Below are positions 28,801 through 38,400 of a stretch of DNA of 64,000 nt, one piece after another. How positions within the stretch are numbered: position 1 is the first letter of the stretch; every line of letters starts with the position of its first letter. Below the pieces are notes generated by a model. It had not been told where the DNA came from. It was given only the letters and a program-made list of their open reading frames with translations, and ran no database searches. The position numbers and the translations under genes are program-made. The stretch comes from Bacteroidia bacterium (GTDB lineage Bacteria > Bacteroidota > Bacteroidia > J057): positions 1 to 64,000 of the forward strand of contig JAIBAH010000010.1 in the NCBI GenBank assembly GCA_019695295.1, in the 5' to 3' direction.

Positions 28801-29974
28801 GGCTAAATTTCGAAACGAATATATCAAACCCCCCGTTTTGGCTTTGGTCATATACTCCGGAGGTTGTAGGGAAATTAAAAGAATTGGTTCTGCCCATCAC
28901 GATTAACTGCCCTAAACTATTGACAACCATACTGTGTGGCTGATCATCAACGTCTCCTCCAAGATAGGTAGAAAACAAAAGCGCAGTACCCAGAGGATTA
29001 TACTTTGTAATTGCAGCGTCTCTGCCTCCTCCCTGATAAAAGGTCTGAAAAGCACCTGCTGTGGTAGGGTAGCCGGTTGCTCCGAATATCCCTCCACTAT
29101 AAATAATGCCTCCCCCGAAAGCATTGCCTACGTTATCATAGGTAGCAGTAAAGCCCCAGTTGTCCTGAGTAGAGCCGGTATAGGTTGAAAAAATCACCGT
29201 AGGGTCTATAGTAAGGGGATAATCAGGATTGATGTCTCCTGAAAAGTGAAAGGAAAGCACATTTTCTATAAGCGAATATTCACAGGGAACCGGAATTTCT
29301 TTGCTATTGATGAACTGAAAAGCATAAGGTTTAAATTCTGTAACTGTATTGACCGAAGTTTCAATCTGAAGATTTCCAGAGCCGGTAATTTTCATTTTTC
29401 CGGATTCCAGTCCATCGTATTTCAGCTGAATCTGAGAAGGGTCACTACCGGGTTGTAGCAAAAAATCATATTTTAGTTTTCCTTCTTTGGAATAAAATGC
29501 CACATCAATCCCTTTCCACACGCCTTTATAGGCTACATTCTCATAAAGCGATACGTTTTCGGCCCATTTTTTCGGGTCATTTCCCAGATAATAATGATTT
29601 TTGGTAATGAAAGGCCTAGAAGGAGCGGTAAAAGTACCGGGCTCCGGATGTAAAAATGAAACGGTGTAAGCATGTCCTTTAATCGTTTCATCGTGTTTTT
29701 CGCCTTTGGGATTATGCTGATGATGTGCGTGTCCTTTTTCCGCTATGGAAGCAGAATCATAAAAAACATAGGTAATTTTACTTTTTTCAAGGAACATACT
29801 GCCCGTTGTAAAGGGAGTATAATATAAAATATTTTCATGCCACTGACCCTTATTTTCAATAAATTGAGCAACAGGCTGAGCAGAAACGTAACAGGAAATC
29901 AGAATGAGAGAAAACGTCAAAAAGATTTTTGAAAATAGTTTCCGGTGAAGAGAGAGTGAATAAAAACGATTCAT
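22892..29974 (-). CDS. Giant T9SS-secreted protein: DUF7948-type N-terminus, SBBP propeller repeats, PKD array, CHU_C tail
   Basis: 2360 residues. Signal peptide about 1-32 (ends YVSAQ-P). The domain starting QFIENKGQWHENI (about 34-250) is the conserved N-terminal module of SBBP proteins. SBBP beta-propeller repeats run from about 255 to 750 (TYLGGDVDDQPHSM..., STFVGGNLDDANN..., STYLGGNLLDAAYG...). From about 765 come PKD domains (YSWNFGDGNTST), then about nine to ten cysteine-pinned PKD variants, SprB-like segments (GTPPYNFSWFSIP) and further PKDs. It ends with a gliding-motility-type CHU_C domain (IPNVFSPNNDGFYDEW... YDRWGVKYF... ASDGVYYYALRIG), a type B T9SS signal. Its likely role is a surface adhesin or gliding-type filament. 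One intact frame with no break. Confidence 0.9.
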   Translation of the reverse strand: MNRFYSLSLHRKLFSKIFLTFSLILISCYVSAQPVAQFIENKGQWHENILYYTPFTTGSMFLEKSKITYVFYDSASIAEKGHAHHQHNPKGEKHDETIKGHAYTVSFLHPEPGTFTAPSRPFITKNHYYLGNDPKKWAENVSLYENVAYKGVWKGIDVAFYSKEGKLKYDFLLQPGSDPSQIQLKYDGLESGKMKITGSGNLQIETSVNTVTEFKPYAFQFINSKEIPVPCEYSLIENVLSFHFSGDINPDYPLTIDPTVIFSTYTGSTQDNWGFTATYDNVGNAFGGGIIYSGGIFGATGYPTTAGAFQTFYQGGGRDAAITKYNPLGTALLFSTYLGGDVDDQPHSMVVNSLGQLIVMGRTNSFNFPTTSGVYDQSQNGGFDIFVSKFSPTGTMLASTFVGGNLDDANNNANGVISYNYSDDARGEIIVDASDDVYIASCTQSFNFPVSPGAVQNTLSGFQDGVVLKMDGNLSSLMWSTYLGGNLLDAAYGLKTDNGGNVFVTGGTTSINFPVTPGAYQTVYNGGNIDGFITKINNTGTALLASTFIGTNSHDQSYLIQEDVSGNIYVTGQTLGAFPVIAAAYSNPGSKHFIAKLDNNLSAVSMSTIFGAPNVSQINISPTAFLVDNCENIYVAGWGGQVNQFGLGGIVSTTNSMPVSNPTYQNFTDGSDFYVIVLTPNAAGLLYATYFGGNGTTEHVDGGTSRFDPNGIIYEAVCAGCGGSDLFPTTPGAWSNFNNSTNCNLGVFKIDFAFVTVVSAITAPASACVNAPVNFVNNSVGASTYSWNFGDGNTSTATSPTHSYSTAGTYTVTLIAYPSPGNSCSGPDTTTTTILINPLPVPSLTMPASICIGNTATVTYTGSSVSTYTWNFGSGVANPGTGIGPHTVTWGLGQHVVTLSVTDVNGCSAGPISNTIDVIPLPTANFNLTDTVCLGADAIATYLGNAPASATYNWNFSGGTAFPGGTVQGPHSVSWATPGYHLVSLVVTANGCTSPPFVDSVYVLNATAVTFTLPDSACLGQTVQAVYNGPNSPGTVYHWDFGAATGGAQTAGPHTLTFPLGSHSVSVWVESSQGCGSDTFYQDIVIHPIPTSLFSAPDSLCFGNTATVTYTGSATAGAIYNWNFGLANAVPTGGQGPIVLSFPLAANYPVSLIVSEHGCVSPPTSDMITINPIPVADFVMPDSACIFQDINVNYSGQVFSNQIFHWNFGTASGGGTGQGPFTLQWSTSGTQSVSLWVESAGCPSDTVVRSIFIKDGPPASILVAPTDICISDSSVVFYTGSLNPGYQYFWNFAGGLATPGTGPGPHTVHWLSGGVKDITLSIVENGCPGLPDSAVVNVYTPPTADFAFPDSICIFDANQVVFTGNASVNGAYSWDFGSAVWLSGSGQGPYVLSWTTSGIHQICVQVTESACPPSTQTCHDFLVLDKPVADILPVANQCFINNSFNFTFTGSGAADAYYWGFPNGVPAFSSAASPTGIHYNSPGQYYAWVYIVRNGCTSDTAYVYYEVVPEPSTNFLHTGVPYCVGSCINFTYTGQPVYPQQAYYWNFGGAASPVNSTLTNPGCVYFTQPGPQNVSLVINHKGCLDTSVQTLFVNPSPQVSAGADIGFCEGLGPVQLNATTSSGTPPYNFSWFSIPVAGGISNPYVEDPFVNPQDSAIYIIQVQDGFGCLSNYDTAIVAQLPRPKVYAGPDQKLCDYPGAPGVNLQGGLAQDNEAPGPFHFQWSPTTGMNPGQDTLANAYVHPSQTTIYTLVVTSIYGCQSDPLDTASTVTVDVIPVPTVEAGPTLEMCKGDTVQFLGYATGGGPYTYSWTPDTPEAGVIDNSDPQSLVSPDYTHTYTLMVGSGGCYGSDTVSVVVHTLPTAAVQPVVTDICQRDSLLINGLAFGDPFGTLYEYEWIPNSYIADNHNPVTYVYPPTTSDYILQVATPFCIGYVDTVTIHVRSTPLALITNPDTLICEGEEVHLQVNFSFNGTPVAPAGSIVYDWTPDESLTAGFIPNPWASPTQTTTYIATVSVAGNCATSDSVTITVAPKPDAQIQADTTTLCGNQTTFLYGSGGQGAAIYSWSPVNGLDNPSSPTTQASPDSSAIYTLWVTEGLCKDSASVAITVNPQPVSDYYFTNASGCAPLTVQFTQNATNALSYVWNFNDGSPVMNIPSLYHTFDTPGNYPVSLTVTGNGGCVSEVVNATVVVYPSPVANFESNPSASSGILLPAGTVSFTNLSQNSTNWYWSFSPGVFSLEKNPVYQFTTPGMYPVMLIAYNETGCVDTLVKTYNVEQPDLFIPNVFSPNNDGFYDEWLVQYSGTESYQLVIYDRWGVKYFIADTPLESWNGLTLSGKPASDGVYYYALRIGSKVYNGNVTLMR
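25190..27465 (-). repeat. Tandem block of about nine to ten cysteine-pinned PKD variants
   Basis: Units of about 80 residues share the frame P-x-P-x-A-x-F-x-x-P-D-S-x-C near the start, Y-x-WNFG in the middle, then G-x-GPHxVxW and a closing V-x-x-x-GC. Each unit has one Cys early and one late, suggesting a disulfide per domain. The units have diverged enough at DNA level that this is an old array. Confidence 0.7.
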
Positions 29975-30076
29975 AATTTGATATTTATTTTTTCAAAACA
30001 AATATAGAAAGATATTTATAATATATGTGGCATCCTGTGTATAAAATGCCAAAATTTGTGGCTGAACGGTAATGTT

Positions 30077-30445
30077 TCACCGGGTAATGAAAATACCAAG
30101 CCACGCTGCCATTAGCCCAAGGGAAACACTTAAGGAAATATTCAGGATTGCATTCAAGGCCAATCCTGATTCCAGTAACCTCAGATTATCTCCGGAAAAA
30201 GTAGAAAAAGTAGTAAACCCACCACAAAATCCGGTAATCAGCAGCCACTTCCATTCTTTACCCCATCCGGTATTATGCAGAAAGTACCCCGAAATTAAGC
30301 CAATCATAAAACAGCCTAATATATTTACGGTAAAGGTTCCAAACGGAAAATTACTGTCATGAAAACGGTCCACCCGGTCAGAAATCAGATAGCGAAGGAC
30401 ACTTCCCACTCCTCCTCCAAAAAAAATGACGATTAGTTCCTTCAT
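30077..30445 (-). CDS. crcB: Fluoride ion channel CrcB/FluC
   Basis: A 122-residue, four-helix dual-topology fluoride exporter. Signature elements: GGGVGSVLRYLISD at the start, FPFGTFTVNILGCFMIGL with the channel-lining Asn, and the TGFCGGFTTFSTF motif with the Phe box and the central Na-binding bend. Length is normal. It is a single copy here, which fits a homodimer. I looked for a fluoride riboswitch in the 106 bases upstream and found none. Confidence 0.95.
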   Translation of the reverse strand: MKELIVIFFGGGVGSVLRYLISDRVDRFHDSNFPFGTFTVNILGCFMIGLISGYFLHNTGWGKEWKWLLITGFCGGFTTFSTFSGDNLRLLESGLALNAILNISLSVSLGLMAAWLGIFITR

Positions 30446-30551
30446 ATTTATTAATTATTTTGGTTACAAATAAATGAAAATAAATTCAAAAGAACGATAA
30501 AAGTATGAACTCTGTATTCCTGATTTCTATCTATGGGGAATAACAAATGAA

Positions 30552-30968
30552 TTATCCTTTTTTGGATTTCATGGCTTTCACCTTCTTAATCCCGGGATTT
30601 TCTTTCAGAATATGAAAAGTATCTGTATCACATCCAATCAGGGCAATTTTCCCCTCTTCATTGCTGTGAATGCCCCATCCATATTTTTTAGTAAGGGGAG
30701 AGCAACGCAAACAAGCCTGTCCTTTGGAGAAAAAATTCTTTCTTTCTGCTTCCCATTCAGATGCAGGAATATGATTCTTTTGGGCAAATATGCTGAATAA
30801 AAGCTCATCGGAAGTGATCGAATAGGGATTCTCAATCAACATTTCAAACTGAAGGAAGGCCACCGGTTTTGCTTCTCCTTTTAATTGCGGTATTTCTGCC
30901 CTGTTCACCGGACAATCCTCAGCAGGTTCAATGAGGGTATTAAAATAGTTTGTTGTATGGACTTTCAT
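30552..30968 (-). CDS. DUF6157 family protein
   Basis: A 138-residue soluble protein, recognised from its opening MKVHTTNYFNTLIEPAEDCPV, the central PYSITSDELLFSIFAQKN, and FFSKGQACLRCSPLTKKYGWGIHSNEEGKIAL. The CLRCSPL motif has two close cysteines, but no function is established for the family. It is 106 bases upstream of crcB on the same strand. Confidence 0.8.
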   Translation of the reverse strand: MKVHTTNYFNTLIEPAEDCPVNRAEIPQLKGEAKPVAFLQFEMLIENPYSITSDELLFSIFAQKNHIPASEWEAERKNFFSKGQACLRCSPLTKKYGWGIHSNEEGKIALIGCDTDTFHILKENPGIKKVKAMKSKKG

Positions 30969-31205
30969 AAAATGAATATTATTCTGATATTTTTAGATTA
31001 CAGGTGCAAATTTACGAAAAATAATAGTTTTTTAAAAACCTGAATCTGAATAAAAATAGATATTTTGAATTTTACAGTACATTAAATATTGGTAATCAAT
31101 GTTTTGTGATTTTATTTATTTTCATAATAAAATAAAACTGCCCGGAGTAATTATTAGAATTAACTAAAAAAAATAAAAATTAAGATAAATTCCATTTTTT
31201 TTACT

Positions 31206-31213
31206 TAATTTTG
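31206..31213 (+). promoter_or_regulatory. Putative -7 box (TAATTTTG) for the PorP/SprF gene
   Basis: TAATTTTGCAG lies 43 bases before the ATG at 31256, in a very AT-rich gap. It probably drives the PorP/SprF gene and the giant PKD gene downstream. Confidence 0.5.
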
Positions 31214-31255
31214 CAGTAAATTTCATAACTTAATACTATATTATAATTTTATTAA

Positions 31256-32374
31256 ATGATTTTAAAAAAACACCTAATTGTTTTCTCATTTTTAATCTGT
31301 AGTGCGTATTATTCTCTTTCAGGTCAGGACGCTGTTTTTTCACAGTTTTATGCCAACAAGCTCTATCTGAATCCGGCTTTTACCGGCTTTCATCTTGGGA
31401 CTGCTGCCAATATGAACTTCCGTAGTCAGTGGGCAAATGTCCGCAGAGGATACAGCAAATTTGAAACGCGCAGTATTGGAATCAGCACCAATCTGCCCTG
31501 CTATCATTCGGGATTCGGGCTGCTATACACCGACAATACTCAGGGAGAAGGATATCTTAAATGGCAAAACGTAGCCGGCTCCTATGCTTTTACCTATGAT
31601 AACGACAATGACCCCAATAACTCCTATCAACTTTCCGCAGGCTTCCGGGTGGGGTATAACTGGAGAAGTGTAAACTGGAGTAACTTCGTATTCAGTGATC
31701 AGTTAGATCCTTTGCAGGGAATTATAGGCTCAAGCCAGTACACTCCTCCCGCCAATGCTATATCTGAATCCAAACCTTACTGGGACCTTGACGCCGGAAT
31801 GGTATATTTTCAGGAAAAAATCGAAATGAATAATAATCTTATCGCAAAAGAATTTCGAGCCGGTTTTGCCGTAAACCACCTGATTAAGAATAATATGTCT
31901 CTTCTGGGATACAATGAATATCTTACCAAAAGATGGACAGGACACGTTTCCTGGTTACATCCCCTCAACCGGGCAAGAAGCGAAGAAGGAAGGGTCTATC
32001 TTAATCCGATGGTCAGAGCCGATTTTCAGCGGGCCTCCAAAAATCTGGCAGCAAGTATGTTTATGTCATGGAGTTACGGGATAGGGGTTTCTACCTACAA
32101 CCTTTATGGAGGCGCATACATTCAGAATCAGCGGTTTGTTCCCCAAATCTATAATACCAACACACTTACCGCCCTGCTCGGATACGGATGGGATGTAGGA
32201 CCTGACCTTTTTTGTAGATTTGGAATCAGTAAAGACTTCAATATCAGCGGATTTACAAACTACGGTGGCGGAGCCTGGGAGGCTTCTCTCATCGTAAATC
32301 CCAAACAATCCATGTTTTGTAATCCGGACTCCAAAGCCTATAAGCGTAGAATGCTGAATCAGTGTAAATATTAA
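31256..32374 (+). CDS. PorP/SprF family type IX secretion outer-membrane protein
   Basis: A 372-residue outer-membrane beta-barrel. Signal peptide about 1-23 (ends YYSLSGQ-D). The family opening DAVFSQFYANKLYLNPAFTGF is directly visible, followed by NFRSQWANVRRGYSKFETRSIG and repeated aromatic-Gly strand endings such as GFRVGYNWRSVNW and GISKDFNISGFTNYGGGAWEASL. SprF-like proteins are needed for secretion or surface attachment of a partner adhesin encoded next to them, as in sprF-sprB of Flavobacterium. The giant PKD protein starts 121 bases downstream, so it is the obvious client. Confidence 0.92.
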   Translation: MILKKHLIVFSFLICSAYYSLSGQDAVFSQFYANKLYLNPAFTGFHLGTAANMNFRSQWANVRRGYSKFETRSIGISTNLPCYHSGFGLLYTDNTQGEGYLKWQNVAGSYAFTYDNDNDPNNSYQLSAGFRVGYNWRSVNWSNFVFSDQLDPLQGIIGSSQYTPPANAISESKPYWDLDAGMVYFQEKIEMNNNLIAKEFRAGFAVNHLIKNNMSLLGYNEYLTKRWTGHVSWLHPLNRARSEEGRVYLNPMVRADFQRASKNLAASMFMSWSYGIGVSTYNLYGGAYIQNQRFVPQIYNTNTLTALLGYGWDVGPDLFCRFGISKDFNISGFTNYGGGAWEASLIVNPKQSMFCNPDSKAYKRRMLNQCKY

Positions 32375-32495
32375 TGAACCGGATTATTTACATCATAATC
32401 TGGCAAAATGAGGGGAGTTTTCCCGATTTTTATTCAGTCATAACGATTTAATTGTATTGTATAATAATTCTTTTATAATTTTAATAAAAAAAAAC

Positions 32496-35400
32496 ATGTA
32501 TAAATATATATTTTTCTTCATATTTCTGTTGTTTTCTTTTTTAAAAATGCAGGCACAGTGTGATACTTCCACCGTTCAGGGGAGTTTTCCTGTAAACTTT
32601 ACTTTCAATCCCAACAGTGCTATTTGTCCGGGCAACACTGTTAGTTTTAATGGTTCTCCTTCCGGAAATCAATATGTCTATTCCTGGAATTTTGGCGACC
32701 CGGCAAGCGGAGCGGCTAATACGGCCACTACGCAGAATGCATCCCATGCTTTTTCCTACAGTGCCTCCGCTCAGAGTTATACTGTAACCTTTGTGGTAAT
32801 CGATACAGTAGGGGAGGATACCTGTAATTTCAGGACTCATACGGTAAATGTACAGTCGGGGCAGTTTGTCCTGGTTGATACCATTGACTTTAATATTTGC
32901 GTACCGGGCCTTAATCCGGTTACTCAAAATGATACTTTATTTACCTTTAATATTCTTAATCCGGCTTCCGGTAATTTTATCTGGGATTTCGGTGATGGTA
33001 CTCCTCCTGTAGGCCCAAGCCCGGCATTGAGCCAAAGCCATCTTTTTACCAACTTCGGTACCTATCTGATTACCGTTACAGAAGCAGGAAGTACCTGCCC
33101 GGGTTTTCAGCATGTGTTTCAGTTCTATACCAACCCGATAGCTTCTATGGCGTTGCTTTCCAATCCCTTCGTCTGTGAAGGAGATACTATTTTTACTTTT
33201 AACAATAGTACTCCCGGTACATCTGATTATTTCGTGTGGAATTGGGGGGACGGAACCACTACAACGGTAAACGATACTTCACAGCAATCCCATCTGTATC
33301 AGCTAAGTCCTGCGCAATTATGTGGACCTAATCCCGGTAATGGTGGTGCATTTCAGTATTCCATTACACTGGAAGCCTATAATGCCTGCTTTTTACCGCA
33401 TACCAATACTTCCCCTATTAATATCAAGCCCAAAGCACATGCGGAGTTTACCTTTCCTTCCATTGTCTGTGTAAATCAACCTGTGCCTTTTACCAATCAG
33501 ACCTGCCCTGCCTGGGGAGGGAATGTGTATTCCTGGAACTTCGGGGACCCTGCAAGCGGAGCGGCTAATACAAGTAATGCTACGAATCCTACTCATACCT
33601 ATGCCACCCCCGGAATCTATACTGTAACTTTGATTGCAAACAAAACGAATGGTTGCAGTGAAAAAGATACAATACAGCATACCGTTATCGTTACAGATGA
33701 CCCTGTAATCAATATCAGTCTTACCAACAACAATAATGGATGTGCGCCTTATATTGTCACTTTTGATAATAACTCTACACCCTCTGTAGGAGTGAATTAT
33801 TTCTGGAGTATCTCTCCCACATTAGGGGTTTCCTATGTAAACGGTACCAATTCGAATTCGCTCGAGCCTCAGATTCAGTTTTCCGTTCCGGGGATTTATA
33901 CCGTCAGTTTATTTGCCAATAATCTTTGTAATTCAGCGAGTTATTCTACTACTATTACTGTTAAAGGCCCCCCTGTTGTCAATCTGAATCTTCAAAATGA
34001 TATATGTATCCCTGTGGGAGCTTCCGCTCAGATTAATCCTTCTGCTTCTATCAGTTCCAATTTTGGTACAATTTCCGGGATTAACTGGACATTCAACAAT
34101 GGAACTCCGGCCACAGCCAATACTGCTAATCCGGGTACAATCAGTTTTCTGCCGGGTACTCACTCCATAAACCTTAGCGTTACCAATGAATGTGGTACAG
34201 TTACCGGCGGGGATATTTTTGTAGTAAGGGAAATTCCTCAGGCCAATGTATCCTATACTCTCAGCGATTCACTCGGATGCCTTAACGGCGGGCAACTTGT
34301 CGCCAACTTCACCAATAGTTCATTGCCTTTGTCAGGAGTAAGCTATAACTGGAGCGTAAGTCCGGGTTTCGGATGGAGCTATACATCAGGGAATTCCGGT
34401 TCTTACAGTCCTCAAATTACCTTTAATACTGTTGGGAATTATACCGTTAGTTTTACGATTTCCAACGCCTGCAGCAGTGATACATGGACTACGGTGATTT
34501 CTGTCAAAGATGACCCGATTGTAACCCTCACCGCTCAGCCGGATATCTGCCTTAATCCGGGTCAGAGTTCTATCAATCTGAATCCCTTTGCGTCCTTTAA
34601 TGCCAATAATGGAACAATCACTCAGTATAACTGGTCATTCTTTAACGGCGTACCCAATTTTGCCACAACCCCCAATCCGGGTCTTATTAACTTTGGTCCG
34701 GGTACTCATACTCAAATTATTGCAGCAAGTAATGTCTGCGGAACGACTACTGCATCAGATGTATTTCTTGTGCGCTTATTTCCAGATGCAAATATTTCCT
34801 TTACCGGAAATGGTATTCCCGGAAATGATACCGTTTGTATTCCCTTGAATACGAATTTTCTGGTAGCTTTTTCCAATGCGTCCACTCCGGGTACAAGCGT
34901 AACTCACAACTGGTCAGTTTCACCTGCAACGGGCTTTAATTTTGCATCAGGAAGTGCTACTTCGTCGGCTCCAAGTATTAACTTTACACAGCCTGGGACT
35001 TATACTGTAAATTATACCATCGGAAATATCTGTGGTCAGGATAATCAGAGTTTTGTATTCGTTATTCAGCAGCCACCTTCTGTTACAGTTAATGCAGTTC
35101 CGGATAGCTGCGGTTTTCTGGTGGTAAACCCGACTGCGGTATTAAATGGAAATAATGCTACTGTTTTATCCTACTCATGGACTTATGCAGGTGCAAATCA
35201 AAGCGGCTCAACGCTACAGAGTCCTTTACCTGTAACTTTCCTTCCGGGGAACGATACCATTTTCCTTACTATCATTACCTCTTGTGGAGCAACTTCCGAT
35301 TTTGAAACCTTCTTTATAAATCCCCCGGCGGTATTATCTACCCGTCCGGATACTTCAATCTGTAATAATACAGGACCAATTGGTTTATGGGGAACCCCTC

Positions 35401-38400
35401 CGGGAGGAACCTGGTCAGGGGCGAATGTAACTCAGGGAGCGACCAATGCTGTAGCTACTCTTGGAACCTTTACTCCTTCCGGAGCAGGCGTTTTCAATGC
35501 AGTATATAGTTATGGGGCAGGTAACTGTCTTGTGAGGGATACCGCTGTGATTACCGTGAACAATCCTCCTGTGGTTTCAGCAGGTGCGGATATTGCTGTA
35601 TGTCAGGGAAGCGGAACGGTAGTACTTACCGGTAACCCTTCCGGAGGCTACTGGACCAATGCGGGCAATGCGGTCGTAACCGGTTTTGTGCCCGTTACAC
35701 CCGGAACATATAATTTCACTTATCATTTTACCTCACTTGTAACCGGCTGTACAAGCAGGGATTCAATGAGTATTACGGTGAATCCTTTACCAATTGTAAC
35801 TGTTCCGGATACTTCAATTTATTGTTTCACCCTGATACCTATTACTTTACCTGCAGGAAATCCTCCCGGGGGATTCTGGACAGGAGCAAATGTAACGGGA
35901 GGAAATACTTATAATTCGGCTGCTTCAGGTCTGGGCTTTCACGGATTACAATATCATGTAACCAACGGGTTCGGCTGTATTGACAGTGCTGAAATGATTG
36001 CAAATGTAGTGCCGCCTGTTCCGGCAGATGCAGGAGCTGATTTTCAGATATGTGTAAATGCCGCTACTATTCAGCTTACCGGCCTTCCTAATGGCGGTAG
36101 CTGGCTCCCTCAGCCGGGCCTTACCGCAAACGGCGATTTTAATCCTACTCAAACTACAGTGGGAATACATAATCTTGTCTATACTTTTGGGTCAGGAGAT
36201 TGTCAGACCTGGGATACTGTTGCGGTGAATGTCCTTGCTTTACCGGTATTAAACCCCGGAGCGGGCTTTGACGCATGTATTTCTGATATCACCTTTACCC
36301 TTGGCGGGGCTACTCCTTCCGGTGGTTTCTGGTATGGAACGAGCATTACAGACTCTGTTACTTTCCTTCCTTCAACTGTAGGATTAGGGATTACCCCGGT
36401 ATTCTATGTTTATACTGATGGAAATGGATGTTCTGATACGACAACAACAGATATTACAGTTAATCCTCTTCCAAACCCCAATTTTGTGGTTCAAACGCTG
36501 GGTTGTATCAATAGTCTCGTCGGATTTACGAACTTCTCATCCGGTGCAGCCACTTACAGCTGGGATTTCGGGGATGGGAATACAAGTACTATTATGAGTC
36601 CTACTCACGTCTATACGGATACGGGAACGTATGTGGTTTCCATGATTGCATACGGGCCTACAGCAGCTGCCTGCCCGGATACTATGTCGGTTACGGTTAC
36701 CATTGTAGATATTCCGGTGCCTTCTTTTGCGGCAGTTCCTGACAGCGGTTGTGCGTCTTTCCTCAGCAATGGCTCCGTAGGGCTGAATGTGGACTTTATA
36801 GACTCCAGTCTTACCTATGGTGGTACTTATTCATGGAGTTTTGGAAATGGTCAGGTTTCTACGATTTCCAATCCCGGAACGATTACTTTTTTAGAAGGCC
36901 AGAACGATACAACTTATTATGTTCAGCTATTTCTTACCAATTTATGCGGAACAGGGATTTATATGGATACGGTAGATGTCTCAGCTTTACCAAAATCCAT
37001 ATTTGGTACCAATGTAAGCAGTGGTTGCTCGCCCGCACCTTTTTCCTTCTCCAATATTTCTCAGGGAAATGCGACCAGTTTCTTCTGGAATTATGGAAAT
37101 GGAATCACATCTACTCTTCCTAATCCTACCACTCAGTATTTTACCACCGGGGCTAATGATACAACTTATACGATTACCCTTATTGCTTCCAATGCCTGTG
37201 GTGCAGACACTTCGAGTACTACGATTCTGGTTCATCCGAATAATGTGGATGCATTTTTTAATGCAACTCCTACGAGTGGCTGTGCTCCTTTGACGATTAA
37301 TGTAAGTAATTTTTCCAACGGAACAGTAGTCAGCTATGATTTCGGTGATGGTTCGGTGAGTGCCGCAGCCAATGCCATTCATACTTATACTTTACCGGGA
37401 ACTTATATTTTGACACAGTTCGCCAATAACGGATGTAGCTACGATACGTTAGGAGTACCAATTACAGTTTATCCTGCGCCGGCTGTTTCTTTTGTGGTCC
37501 AGAATCCGATTTGCGAAGGGATGGCCGCCAATTTTACCAATACTACCAACAATGTAAGCGGAATATTATGGGACTTCGGCGTTACGAATATTCTTTCGGA
37601 TACTTCCAATGCCAATAATCCAGTTTATTTTTACCCTGCTCCCGGAAGCTATAATGTTACTTTGACAGCATATTCATCTATCAGTCAGTGCGTTTCATCG
37701 GAAAGCCAAACAGTAATTGTTCATCCGGCTCCTGTGATTGATTTCACCCTTCAGGATACTTCCGGGTGTACGCCTTTCAATCTCGCCGTAACTTCCAATA
37801 ACTCTCAGGGGGCTTTCCATTTCTGGGACTTTGGAAACGGACAATCTTCCGGAGCAGCAACTCCTTCAGTTTCTTACGTTACTGCGGGAAGTTATACGGT
37901 AAATTATACCAATACTACTGGCTTTGGTTGCGAATCCGATACAAGCTTTACTGTACTGGCTTTAGATCAGCCGGTAAGTAGTTTTATTCCTTCTGCTACT
38001 TCTGTTTGTGGTGCACCGGCTACGATTAGTTTCACCAATACTTCTACCGGAAACAGCCTTAGTTACTCATGGTTCTTCGGTAACGGACAAAGTAGTATTG
38101 CGTTTGAACCTCAGGTTACTTATACTGTGGCGGACACCTTTACTGTTTCGCTGGTTACGTTCAATGGGCTGTCTTGTTCGGATACAAGTACTGCTCAGAT
38201 TATTGTTCATCCTCAGCCGGTTGCCAATGCCAGTGTGACTCCTTTGCAGGGCTGTTCTCCGCTGAATGTGAATTTTAATAACCTTTCCACGAACGCCAAT
38301 CTGTATTCATGGGACTTCGGGGACGGGTCACCGGTAGCCAATACGCTGAATACAAATCATACCTATCTGATCAATGGTATTTACAATATTGCCCTCATTT

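Noticed and set aside
30446-30551. Possible fluoride riboswitch before crcB
   Set aside because: I looked for the conserved crcB-motif pseudoknot elements and found none in the 106-base gap, which is AT-rich and unstructured.
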